Source: Brevundimonas sp. UBA7664
Lineage (GTDB): Bacteria > Pseudomonadota > Alphaproteobacteria > Caulobacterales > Caulobacteraceae
Assembly: GCF_002483305.1 (NCBI RefSeq)
Contig: NZ_DLHQ01000026.1
Location: 135,930-199,929, forward strand
Length of the DNA stretch: 64,000 nt
Direction: 5' to 3'
In this document: in pieces, positions 1 to 7,622 of the stretch
Position numbering within the stretch: the first letter of the stretch is position 1
Layout of the letters: every line of letters begins with the position of its first letter
Notes under the pieces: generated by a model
Databases searched by the model: none
Seen by the model: the letters and a program-made list of their open reading frames with translations, nothing else
What the model was told of the DNA's origin: nothing
Program-made: the position numbers and the translations under genes

Positions 1-1081
1 GGCCGCAGGCCATGGCCTCCAGCACGATCAGGCCGAACGGCTCCTTGTCATTGGCGTGCACGAAGGCGTCGCAGCTGGCGATGATCTTCGCCACCGCCTT
101 GGGGTTGGCCTCGTACGGCAGGGAGATGACCCGCTCCTCGGCCGGCATGCCGGCGCCGGCGCCGACCAGGATCAGGTGGTACGGAGCGCCGAGGGCCTGG
201 ACGGCCTGGATCAGGACGTCGATGTTCTTTTCCCGCGCCGGACGCCCGGCGAAGCACAGCAGCCGCGCCGAGGCCGGCAGGTTCAGCTTCTTGAGCAGCC
301 AGTCGCGGTCGCCGCGGTCGGGGCGGAAGGTGTCGATCTCGACGCCCAGCGGGCGGATGACGATGTTCCCGACCCCGGCCTCTTCCAGACGGCGGGCGAT
401 GTAGCGGCTGGGCGAGACGACGCGGTCGAACTGGCCGAACAGCCGGGCCCAGCGCTTCTCGACCGGCTTCTTGGCCCATTCGCCGAAATGCAGGGCGGCG
501 AGGCCGGCGGGGTCGGAGTGGCAGAAGCCCACGACCGGGCAACCGGCGCGCTGGCCGGCCTCCAGGGCCCCCTGCCCCGGCGTATAGGGATCGCCGGCCT
601 CGATGATCGCCGGATTGAGCGACGCGACCCAGGCCGCCCAACGGCTGACCGATGTGGGCCAGCGGTAACCGTCGCCGAACGGCAGCTTGGTCGCGTGAAG
701 CTGGACGATGCCGTCGTCTCCGGCCTTGTGGTGGGCCCCCGGCACGACCAGCGAATGGGCGACCTCGGGACGCTCGGCCTCCAGCCAGGCCTTCTTGGAC
801 AGCAGGTAGCGCTTCACCCCGCCCGAGCGCGGCGCATACAGCATGGTGGTGTCGACCAGGCGCGGCCGGCCGTCCTCGCCGGCGGCCTTGGTCGCGGCCA
901 GGGTCTCGGAGACTTCCTCGTCCCAGCCGGGGAAGAGCCGCAGCTCGCCTTCCTGGACCTCGAGTCCGGCGAGGGTCATCAGCTCGCGCTCGGCCGCGCT
1001 GATACGGGACGCGCCGCCGCGGCGGACCCGCCGCTGGATACGGCGGGCCTTGCGGACCTTGGACATGTGCGACTTCACCAT
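1..1081 (-). CDS. Glycosyltransferase family 4 (partial, C-terminus outside window)
   Basis: This is a GT-B fold, retaining glycosyltransferase that would transfer a sugar from a nucleotide-sugar donor, probably for surface polysaccharide. The minus-strand frame reads through without a stop for about 360 codons and leaves the window at position 1. The C-terminal half carries the GT4 donor-site pattern: FAGRPAREKNIDVLIQA, then an ILVGAGAG strand, then EPFGLIVLEAMACG with the conserved E-x7-E motif. The N-terminal acceptor half has a GDPYTPG loop and CHSDP. The ATG at 1081 follows a basic stretch; a start a few codons away is possible because no strong ribosome site is visible. It lies 31 bases after the ribbon-helix-helix gene on the same strand. 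The acceptor is unknown. Confidence 0.85.
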   Translation of the reverse strand, partial: MVKSHMSKVRKARRIQRRVRRGGASRISAAERELMTLAGLEVQEGELRLFPGWDEEVSETLAATKAAGEDGRPRLVDTTMLYAPRSGGVKRYLLSKKAWLEAERPEVAHSLVVPGAHHKAGDDGIVQLHATKLPFGDGYRWPTSVSRWAAWVASLNPAIIEAGDPYTPGQGALEAGQRAGCPVVGFCHSDPAGLAALHFGEWAKKPVEKRWARLFGQFDRVVSPSRYIARRLEEAGVGNIVIRPLGVEIDTFRPDRGDRDWLLKKLNLPASARLLCFAGRPAREKNIDVLIQAVQALGAPYHLILVGAGAGMPAEERVISLPYEANPKAVAKIIASCDAFVHANDKEPFGLIVLEAMACG

Positions 1082-1112
1082 GCGCGGCCCGTAACGCCGA
1101 CGACGGCGAAGC

Positions 1113-1295
1113 TCAAGCGCTGTCCGTCGGCGGAACGTCTTCCGAGGGTGAAATCCCGCGGCGCGCGAGGGCTTCGCGCAGCAGACATTCGAGCTGGGCG
1201 TTGACCGAGCGCAGTTCGGCGGCGGCCAATCGCTCGACCGCCGCCATCACCCCCGAGGAGGCCCGCATCAGGAAGGGCTTTCGGGCTCGGGCCAT
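1113..1295 (-). CDS. Small Arc/MetJ-type ribbon-helix-helix protein
   Basis: This 60-residue protein fits a ribbon-helix-helix DNA-binding fold of the Arc/CopG class. A short N-terminal strand (KPFLMRA) is followed by two helices, the second containing ELRSVNAQLECLLREAL, which is typical of Arc-like repressors. It starts one base after the stop of the SPFH gene, so the two are surely co-transcribed and probably translationally coupled. From general knowledge, small Arc-like proteins are often encoded next to SPFH proteins. No toxin gene is adjacent, so I do not call it an antitoxin. A natural guess is autoregulation through the palindrome upstream of the SPFH gene, but this is inference. Confidence 0.75.
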   Translation of the reverse strand: MARARKPFLMRASSGVMAAVERLAAAELRSVNAQLECLLREALARRGISPSEDVPPTDSA

Positions 1296-1296
1296 A

Positions 1297-2187
1297 TCAG
1301 CCGTACAGGGTGCCTGTATTGACCACGGGCTGGGCCTCGCGGTCGGCGCACAGCACCACCAGCAGGTTGGACACCATGGCCGCCTTGCGGTCCTCGTCCA
1401 GATCGACGACGCCGCGCTCGTTCAGGTCGGCCAGCGCGCTCTCGACCATGCCGACGGCGCCCTTGACGATCAGGCGGCGGGCCGAAAGCACGGCCTCGGC
1501 CTGTTGGCGCTTGAGCATGGCCCCGGCGATCTCCGGCGCATAGGCGAGGTGGGCCAGCCGGGCCTCGTCGACGGCCACGCCGGCCGCCGCGACCCGGCCG
1601 ACCAGTTCGTCCCGCAGACGCCCTGCGACGTCCTCGGCGTCGGCGCGCAGGGTCATTTCGGGCACGTCGGTCTCGTCGCCATGGTCATAGGCGTAGTGCG
1701 AGGCGATATCCCGCAGGGCCGTGTCGACCTGGATGTTCACGAAAGCCTGATAGTCGTCGACGTCGAACAGGGCCTGGGCCGAATCCTGCACCCGCCAGAC
1801 GACGTTGGCCGCGATCTCGATCGGGCTGCCCCGCCGATCGTTCACCTTCAGCTTGTCGCTGGTCAGGTTGCGGACCCGCAGCGAGATTTTCTTGCGGCTG
1901 TACCAGGGCAGGACCCAGCGCAGTCCGGTCTTGCGGTCAGTGCCACGGTAGGCGCCGAACAGCATGATCGCCATGCCCTCGTTCGGCTGGAGCGAATAGA
2001 GGCCGCAGATCAGCAACAGTCCGACAACGGCGGCGGCGATGCCGGCGATGACGCGGACGGTCGACTCGGGGTCCTGCACCACGAGGGCGGGCCCGGCGAT
2101 GAGCAGCAGCAAACCGACCAGCAGCATCAGTATGCCATTGGCGGTGCTGGCGGGGCGTTCGGTGGATCTGGAGTGCTCGTTGGTCAT
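1297..2187 (-). CDS. SPFH/Band 7 domain membrane protein
   Basis: This protein of about 296 residues belongs to the SPFH (stomatin, prohibitin, flotillin, HflK/C) superfamily, whose members form membrane scaffolds. Two hydrophobic helices lie at about residues 18-38 and 47-64. The Band 7 domain follows, with GLRWVLPWYSRKKISLRVR, then an IEIAANVVWRV strand, and a helical region ending with KRQQAEAVLSARR. The ATG at 2187 was chosen because GGGAGG lies five bases upstream; the ATG at 2190 is too close to it. A longer reading from 2274 would cross the palindrome and has no ribosome site. It is co-transcribed with the ribbon-helix-helix gene downstream. The cellular role is unknown. Confidence 0.85.
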   Translation of the reverse strand: MTNEHSRSTERPASTANGILMLLVGLLLLIAGPALVVQDPESTVRVIAGIAAAVVGLLLICGLYSLQPNEGMAIMLFGAYRGTDRKTGLRWVLPWYSRKKISLRVRNLTSDKLKVNDRRGSPIEIAANVVWRVQDSAQALFDVDDYQAFVNIQVDTALRDIASHYAYDHGDETDVPEMTLRADAEDVAGRLRDELVGRVAAAGVAVDEARLAHLAYAPEIAGAMLKRQQAEAVLSARRLIVKGAVGMVESALADLNERGVVDLDEDRKAAMVSNLLVVLCADREAQPVVNTGTLYG

Positions 2188-2211
2188 CATTCCCTCCCAA
2201 TGTCGATATGA

Positions 2212-2225
2212 AAGTGATATCACTT
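2212..2225. promoter_or_regulatory. Perfect 14-bp palindrome in the SPFH promoter, candidate operator
   Basis: AAGTGATATCACTT is a perfect inverted repeat lying 25-38 bases upstream of the SPFH start codon. Reading the minus strand, TTGCCA followed 17 bases later by ATATCA makes a plausible sigma-70-like promoter whose -10 element falls inside the palindrome. A second imperfect dyad (ATTGC-N7-GCAAT, 2228-2244) is next to it. A repressor bound here would block the promoter; the co-encoded ribbon-helix-helix protein is the obvious candidate. That assignment is inference. Confidence 0.55.
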
Positions 2226-2387
2226 CGATTGCGCTTTTGGCAATAGCCGCGCTTGGGAACTGTCCCCCGCTCACGCGTTCGGCCTTGCATTCGCCTCAAA
2301 TTCGAGAAACTTGAGGCAGGCTGGCACGGTCCCTGTTAGAGGATCGCCGGCGTCTCTGCGCGTACCGTCCACAGGGGTTTCCATCGA

Positions 2388-5300
2388 ATGCGTATTCTAC
2401 TCGCGACCGCGGTTGCGATTGCTCCCCTGATGGCAGCGTCCGGCGCGATGGCCGAGGTCGTGATCTCGACCGCGCGGACCACGCCGATCACCACGGCGAA
2501 TGCGACCGGGTCGGGGCCGGACAACATCCGCCTTGCGTCCGCGGGCGCCATCAACCTCACCAGCGGCGTCGCCGTGACGGTGAACTCGAGCCACGACTTC
2601 GACATGGATTCGGGCAGTTCGATCGGGATGGTCAATGCCGCGAACGGGGCGACCGGCGTGCTGATCAACGGTGGCAATACCGCCGACATCACCATCGGCG
2701 GCGCCATCGGGATCACCGACGACATCACCTCGACCACCGACCGCGACACGGACAACGACGGTGACGACGACGGCGACTTCGCCAACGGCACCGATCGGTA
2801 CGGGGTCCGCCTGACCGGCGCCGCGCCGCTGGTCGGCAACATCCTCGTCGAGTCCACCGGGAAAATCGGCGTCGACGGCAACAATTCCTACGGCATTTCG
2901 CTGGAGGCGCCCCTGACGGGCGATTTCCAGATGCTCGGCGCCGTCGAACTGACCGGGAATGACGGCTACGGCATTCGCGTCCAGGGCGACGTCAGCGGCG
3001 ATGTCGTGCTGGCGGGCACGGTCGGCGTCCGGGGCGAGAACACGGTCGGCGTATCGCTCGAGGGCGACATCGCAGGAGCCCTCGTCCTGCACTCGAAGAT
3101 TTCGTCGACCGGCTACCGGTACGGCGATCCCCCGGAGACCCGGCCCGAGGGCTACGTCGAACCGCCCGCGGACGACGAGAACATCCTGCTGCTCGACGAA
3201 CTCGACGCGGACGACCTGTTGCAGGGCGGCGCGGCCCTGAGCATCCAGGGCAATGTCGCCGGCGGCGTCATCCTGGCCCTCGGCCCGACCTACAGCGGGG
3301 GCATCGACGGCGACGCCGACAATGACGGCATCAAGAACGGCGACGAGGACGACGACGGCGACGGCAAGAAAAACCGCGAGGATACCGACCGCGACGGCGA
3401 CGGCATCCCCGACGCCAGCGAGGGCACCGCCGCGATCACCAGCTTCGGGTCGGCGCCGGCGCTCGAAATCGGATCGGCGACCCAGTCGATCACGCTCGGC
3501 GCGGTCGGCGTCGGCGACAACGCCTACGGCTTCATCAGCCGCGGAGCGATCACCGCCCAGGGCCTCTATGACGGCTTCGAGGCCCAGGGCCTGGTTCTGG
3601 GCGGCAGCGCCGGTCAGACGGTCGACATCGCGGGCGGGTTGCGGCTCGAAAGCAGTATTCTGGCCACCTCGCTCAACGCCAACGCCACCGCGCTTCATAT
3701 CGGCGACGGCGTCACCGCGCCGACCTTGTTCAACTCCGGCCGGATCACGGCCGGCGCCAACAGCGATGACGCGAACACGGTCGTCACCGCCGTCCAGATC
3801 GACGCCGGGGCCACCGTCAACACCCTGATCAACAGCGGAACCATTCTCGCGTCGGCCGTCGGCGGCGTGGCCGACACCTTCGCCATTCGCGACCTGAGCG
3901 GCAGTCTGGTCTCGATCACCAACACCGGCGTGATCCAGGGCCCGATCAGTCCAAACGTCGACAATGATCCGGTCACGGGCACCGGCACGGCGATCGACGT
4001 CAGCGCCAACATGACCGGCGTCACCATCGTGCAGAACGGAACCGTCGGCGGCGTCTCGGCGACCAATCCGGACACCGACGGCGACGGCGTGCCGGACGCG
4101 TCGGAGCCGAACATGATCGGCGCCATCCTTCTGGGCGGCGGCGACGACGTCGTGGACATCCGCAACGGCGCGGTCGTCAGCAATATATCGTTCGGCGACG
4201 GCGCCGACACCTTGTCGATCACCGGGGGTGCCACCGTCCGCGGCGTCATTTCCGACTCGGACGGCGCGCTGGACATCGATGTGACCAACGGCACCCTGGA
4301 GGGACGTCAGGTCGGGCCGGCGGAGATCAGCAATCTCGACGTCGGCGCCAACGGCGATCTGATCATCACGGTCGATCCGACCAATGGCACCTCCGGTGGC
4401 TTCAATGTTTCCGGCACGGCGACGCTCGCCGACGGCGCCGGCCTCGGCGTCCGCTTCACCTCCCTGCTCGTGGCGCCGGACCGTTTCACCCTGATCGACG
4501 CCGGTACGCTGAACTACGGCGATATCGACACCGACTCGGTCCAGGAAAATTCGCCCTTCCTCTATGTCGCCGAAGTCGGCGCGGACATTCCGGCCGGAGA
4601 GGTCTTCATCGATGTGAGGCGCCGGACCGCCGACGAAGCCGGGCTGATCGCGTCCGAGGCCGCGATGTACGATTCCTTCTACGCGGCCCTGGGCGGGACC
4701 GACGCCGCCGACATCCGCAACGCCTTCCTGGCGCAGACCGGACGCGACGAGTTCATCAACCTGTACGAGCAGCTGCTTCCCGAGCACTCGGGCGGCCCCC
4801 TGCTTTCGCTGTCGGCCGGCGTTGACGCCGTCACGCGGGCGCTGACCGGCCGCAACGCCTCGGCCGCTCCGGGCGAAACCAGCGCCTGGGTGCAGGAGAT
4901 CAATTTCTATTCCGACAAGGACAAGACCGACACCTACGGCTTCCGTTCGGAGGGCTTCGGCGTCGCCGGCGGCATCGAGCGGGGCACCGGCCTCGGCGCG
5001 GTCGGCCTGTCGGTGGCCTTCACCTCGTCCGATCTCGAAGACCCCGAATCAGAGGCCGAGGAAGTGCTGTCGGCCAGCCTGCTGGAAATGGGACTCTACT
5101 GGCGCGCCCAGGGTCAGTACTGGACGACCTGGGCGCGAGCCGCGGCGGGCTATGCGATGTTCGAGTCCCAGCGCAAATTCGTCGGCGCCGGGCTCAACCT
5201 CGCCAATGAATCGGACTGGAGCGGCTTCTCGCTGGCCGCGGCCGCCGGAGCCTCCTACGAGCGCGACTTCGGCCGCTTCAGCCTCCGCCCCGAGGTCTAT

Positions 5301-5699
5301 GCGGAATATTTCTCGCTCAGTGAGGACGCCCACGTTGAAGACGGCGGCGGCGACGGCTTCGATCTGGAGATCGACGACCGCGAGGGCCATCTGTTCTCGG
5401 CCACGGCGGCGCTCAACATCGGCATGAAGATGGGCGAGAACAACTGGCTGCGCCCGGAACTGCGCGTCGGCTGGCGTCAGAACATCTCGGTCGATCCGGG
5501 CGAAACCATCGCCCGCTTCCGCTCGGGAGGGCCGGACTTCACCCTGGCCGGCGGCTCGATCGAAGGCGGCGGACCGATCGTCGGCCTGCGCATCAACATC
5601 GGCAACGAGCTGGGCATGCTGTCCATCAACGCCGACGCCGAGATGATCGAGGACTACGTCCGCTACATGCTGTTCCTGCGGGCCAGCTTCCGGTTCTAG
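2388..5699 (+). CDS. Autotransporter with Asp-rich TSP3-like repeats
   Basis: This 1103-residue protein is a type Va autotransporter: the C-terminal barrel inserts in the outer membrane and exposes the passenger. A signal peptide covers about residues 1-22 (ending SGAMA). The passenger is rich in short Gly/Asn/Thr repeats of beta-helix type (for example NSYGISLEAP, NDGYGIRVQG). Three Asp-rich segments at about residues 116-131, 305-345 and 560-575 contain DxDxDGxxD patterns like thrombospondin type 3 calcium repeats (for example DTDRDGDGIPDASEG). The barrel starts near residue 830 and ends in ASFRF, with the terminal Phe expected for Bam-dependent insertion. The start is set by the signal peptide; the ribosome site is weak. 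The tRNA-Val follows 18 bases after the stop. The ligand is unknown. Confidence 0.88.
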   Translation: MRILLATAVAIAPLMAASGAMAEVVISTARTTPITTANATGSGPDNIRLASAGAINLTSGVAVTVNSSHDFDMDSGSSIGMVNAANGATGVLINGGNTADITIGGAIGITDDITSTTDRDTDNDGDDDGDFANGTDRYGVRLTGAAPLVGNILVESTGKIGVDGNNSYGISLEAPLTGDFQMLGAVELTGNDGYGIRVQGDVSGDVVLAGTVGVRGENTVGVSLEGDIAGALVLHSKISSTGYRYGDPPETRPEGYVEPPADDENILLLDELDADDLLQGGAALSIQGNVAGGVILALGPTYSGGIDGDADNDGIKNGDEDDDGDGKKNREDTDRDGDGIPDASEGTAAITSFGSAPALEIGSATQSITLGAVGVGDNAYGFISRGAITAQGLYDGFEAQGLVLGGSAGQTVDIAGGLRLESSILATSLNANATALHIGDGVTAPTLFNSGRITAGANSDDANTVVTAVQIDAGATVNTLINSGTILASAVGGVADTFAIRDLSGSLVSITNTGVIQGPISPNVDNDPVTGTGTAIDVSANMTGVTIVQNGTVGGVSATNPDTDGDGVPDASEPNMIGAILLGGGDDVVDIRNGAVVSNISFGDGADTLSITGGATVRGVISDSDGALDIDVTNGTLEGRQVGPAEISNLDVGANGDLIITVDPTNGTSGGFNVSGTATLADGAGLGVRFTSLLVAPDRFTLIDAGTLNYGDIDTDSVQENSPFLYVAEVGADIPAGEVFIDVRRRTADEAGLIASEAAMYDSFYAALGGTDAADIRNAFLAQTGRDEFINLYEQLLPEHSGGPLLSLSAGVDAVTRALTGRNASAAPGETSAWVQEINFYSDKDKTDTYGFRSEGFGVAGGIERGTGLGAVGLSVAFTSSDLEDPESEAEEVLSASLLEMGLYWRAQGQYWTTWARAAAGYAMFESQRKFVGAGLNLANESDWSGFSLAAAAGASYERDFGRFSLRPEVYAEYFSLSEDAHVEDGGGDGFDLEIDDREGHLFSATAALNIGMKMGENNWLRPELRVGWRQNISVDPGETIARFRSGGPDFTLAGGSIEGGGPIVGLRINIGNELGMLSINADAEMIEDYVRYMLFLRASFRF

Positions 5700-5717
5700 G
5701 CCGGACGCGAAAGGATC

Positions 5718-5794
5718 GGGCGGCTAGCTCAGCTGGTCAGAGCACCTCGTTTACACCGAGGGGGTCGGGGGTTCGAACCCCTCGCCGCCCACCA
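5718..5794 (+). tRNA. tRNA-Val (anticodon TAC)
   Basis: The sequence folds as a full cloverleaf of 77 bases. The 7-bp acceptor stem GGGCGGC pairs with GCCGCCC, and the anticodon stem CCTCG/CGAGG carries the loop TTTACAC, giving anticodon TAC (reads GUA). The T-arm contains GTTCGAA, and the CCA end is encoded at 5792-5794. Confidence 0.96.
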
Positions 5795-5882
5795 GCGATC
5801 CGCAGCCCCGATCCGGCCTGAACCTCCGGTCAGAGTGCGTTCACCATTGCCGGTTAACCCTGCCGCAACGGGAGACGGCGAC

Positions 5883-6155
5883 ATGATCAGAACCATCCGA
5901 ACCGGCGGCGCCCTGCTCGCTGTCGTGACCGCGAGCCTGCTGCTGCAGGGCTGCCTCGTGGGAGCCGCCGTCGGCACGGCCGGCGCGGTGGTGGGCGGCG
6001 CGGCCAAGGTGACGGGCTCCGTGGTCGGCGCCGGCGTCGATGCGGTCACCACCTCGGACGAGGAGACCCGGGCCCGGCGCGAGCGCGAGCAGCGCAACTA
6101 CGAGCGCGAGCAGCGCCGTTGCGAACAGCGGCAGCGCCAGGGCCGGACCTGCTAG
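5883..6155 (+). CDS. Small glycine-rich lipoprotein
   Basis: This protein of 90 residues has a lipoprotein signal peptide ending in the lipobox LLQGC, so mature processing at that Cys and membrane anchoring are expected. A glycine/alanine/valine-rich segment follows (VGAAVGTAGAVVGGAAKV), like glycine-zipper lipoproteins. The C-terminal third is highly charged and ends RQGRTC. The ATG at 5883 was chosen over an upstream in-frame ATG at 5835 because GGGAGA lies just before it and the signal peptide starts there. Its last four bases overlap the stop of the convergent GNAT gene. Function unknown. Confidence 0.75.
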   Translation: MIRTIRTGGALLAVVTASLLLQGCLVGAAVGTAGAVVGGAAKVTGSVVGAGVDAVTTSDEETRARREREQRNYEREQRRCEQRQRQGRTC

Positions 6156-6625
6156 AGCAGTTTCTCGACCGCCCAATTGTGGATCGCCACCCCGGCGACC
6201 TCGAAGTCGCGGCGACCGACGACCGAATAGCCCAGTCGTTCAAACACCGGACGGGCCGTCTCGCTGGCTTCGGCGTACAGTCGGACCGCGCCCGACAGGC
6301 GCGCGAGCGCCTCGGCCGTCTCCAGCAGGGTTCGTGCAACGCCGGAACCGGCCGCCGCGGGCGCCACATAGAGCAGGTCAATGTGCCCATCCGGCTCCAG
6401 GTCCATGAAACCGGCGATGTCGTCCGCGACCGCGACAAGCCGGAGGCGCCCGTCGCTCATCCGGCCGTCAAGATCGTCCGGCGACGGGGCAAGCGACGTC
6501 CAGGCCTCGATCTGGGCCCCGGAATAGTCGCGCGCGCCGAGCTGGCGAACCGCGCTTTCGTAGAGCGCAGACAGGACCGCCGCATCCGGGCGCTGATACG
6601 GCCGGATCGACAGATCGCCCGTCAC
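6152..6625 (-). CDS. GNAT family N-acetyltransferase
   Basis: This protein of 157 residues has the GNAT fold, which transfers an acetyl group from acetyl-CoA to an amine. The acetyl-CoA loop appears as VAPAAAGSGVARTLLE, a variant of the R/Q-x-x-G-x-G/A motif, preceded by the strand HIDLLYV and followed by a C-terminal FERLGYSVVGRR segment. It begins with GTG at 6625, overlapping the queD stop in a GTGA junction, so it is the last gene of the queC-queE-queD operon. A longer reading upstream would only overlap queD. The substrate is unknown, and a link to queuosine is suggested only by position. Confidence 0.8.
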   Translation of the reverse strand: MTGDLSIRPYQRPDAAVLSALYESAVRQLGARDYSGAQIEAWTSLAPSPDDLDGRMSDGRLRLVAVADDIAGFMDLEPDGHIDLLYVAPAAAGSGVARTLLETAEALARLSGAVRLYAEASETARPVFERLGYSVVGRRDFEVAGVAIHNWAVEKLL

Positions 6626-6990
6626 AGGGTCAGCACGCAACGTTCGTGGATGGTCGGGCGGGACACGGTGATGCGGCTGAGGCCGGGCCAATCCGGCTGG
6701 AGCCGGTTGGCGAACCACAGGCAGAGGTTCTCCAGCGATGGCAGTTCAAGACCCTCGTGTTCATTGAGCATGCCGTGGTCCAGCGCCTCGGCCGCCGCCT
6801 TGAGGGCCCGGTCGAGCGCGCCCAGATCGGCGACCCAGCCATGGGCGGCGTCCAAGGTCTCGCCGCGCACCGTGGCCTCGACCTGGAACGAATGCCCGTG
6901 GATGCGCCGGTAGGGGCTGCCCTCCGGCTCGCTGGGGAAATGGTGGGCCGCGTCGAAGGTGGCGGCCTTGGTGATCTCGAAAACGCTCAT
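6622..6990 (-). CDS. queD: QueD-like 6-carboxytetrahydropterin synthase homologue, catalytic Cys replaced by Tyr
   Basis: QueD converts dihydroneopterin triphosphate to 6-carboxy-5,6,7,8-tetrahydropterin, the second step toward the queuosine base. This 122-residue protein keeps the zinc ligands as AAHHF (His16/His17) and HGH (His31, His33), and the C-terminal Glu region (HER). In E. coli QueD a catalytic Cys sits four residues before HGH (C-x3-HGH); here that position is Tyr27 (YRRIHGH). It could use another nucleophile or have shifted activity within the COG0720 family. The ATG at 6990 overlaps the queE stop as ATGA, so the reading that begins at 7050 is not the start. Operon context with queC and queE supports the name. 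Confidence 0.85.
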   Translation of the reverse strand: MSVFEITKAATFDAAHHFPSEPEGSPYRRIHGHSFQVEATVRGETLDAAHGWVADLGALDRALKAAAEALDHGMLNEHEGLELPSLENLCLWFANRLQPDWPGLSRITVSRPTIHERCVLTL

Positions 6991-7622
6991 CTTACGCCGA
7001 TGTATTTGTGGGTCTGGACGCTGAGCCGCCATTTCGGGTGGGTCAGGCAATAGTCGATGGCCGCCGCCGTATTGGCCTCGCGGTCGGGGCCGTCCATGGG
7101 CTGGAGCCAGAAACGCTCGAAGGCCAGATGCTCGAACCGGTCGGGCATGGCCGCGGCCTGGGGGAAGACCAGTTTGAGCTCCTGGCCGGAGGTCTGGACC
7201 ACGGGCGCCCGCGCCTTGGGGCTGACGCAGACCCAGTCGATCCCGTCCGGCACCGCCAGGGTGCCATTGGATTCGACGGCGATTTCAAAGCCGCGCGCCT
7301 TCAGGGCCGCGATCAGCGTCGCGTCGAGCTGCAGCAGGGGCTCGCCGCCGGTGCAGACCACCAGCTTCGGGTCCCCTGCCCGGCCCCGCCACATCGCGGC
7401 GACATGGTCGGCGAGGGCGTCGGCGGTCGCGAACTTGCCGCCGCCGTCGCCGTCGGTGCCGACGAAGTCAGTGTCACAGAAATCGCAGACGGCGGTCGCG
7501 CGGTCGCGCTCCAGCCCGTTCCACAGATTGCAGCCGGCGAAGCGCAGGAAGACGGCCGGACGCCCCGCCTGCCCGCCCTCACCCTGGACCGTCAGGAATA
7601 TCTCCTTGGCGGAATAGGTCAC
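6987..7622 (-). CDS. queE: 7-carboxy-7-deazaguanine synthase (radical SAM)
   Basis: QueE rearranges 6-carboxytetrahydropterin to 7-carboxy-7-deazaguanine using a 4Fe-4S cluster and S-adenosylmethionine. The N-terminus has the family signature KEIFLTVQGEG. The cluster ligands are Cys31, Cys46 and Cys49 in a C-x14-C-x2-C spacing, typical of the long QueE loop instead of the usual C-x3-C-x2-C. The SAM-binding CTGGEPLLQ motif follows. GTG at 7622 is the likely start because it forms a GTGA overlap with the queC stop and places VTYSAKEIF at the N-terminus, as in the family. Length is about 211 residues. It is the middle gene of queC-queE-queD. Confidence 0.95.
   Translation of the reverse strand: MTYSAKEIFLTVQGEGGQAGRPAVFLRFAGCNLWNGLERDRATAVCDFCDTDFVGTDGDGGGKFATADALADHVAAMWRGRAGDPKLVVCTGGEPLLQLDATLIAALKARGFEIAVESNGTLAVPDGIDWVCVSPKARAPVVQTSGQELKLVFPQAAAMPDRFEHLAFERFWLQPMDGPDREANTAAAIDYCLTHPKWRLSVQTHKYIGVR

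Noticed and set aside
1113..2187. Toxin-antitoxin system involving the ribbon-helix-helix gene
   Set aside because: No toxin-like gene is adjacent; the coupled partner is an SPFH membrane protein.
2397..4787. A 796-residue minus-strand frame opposite the autotransporter
   Set aside because: It mirrors the Asp/Gly codons of the autotransporter and has no signal or family motif of its own.
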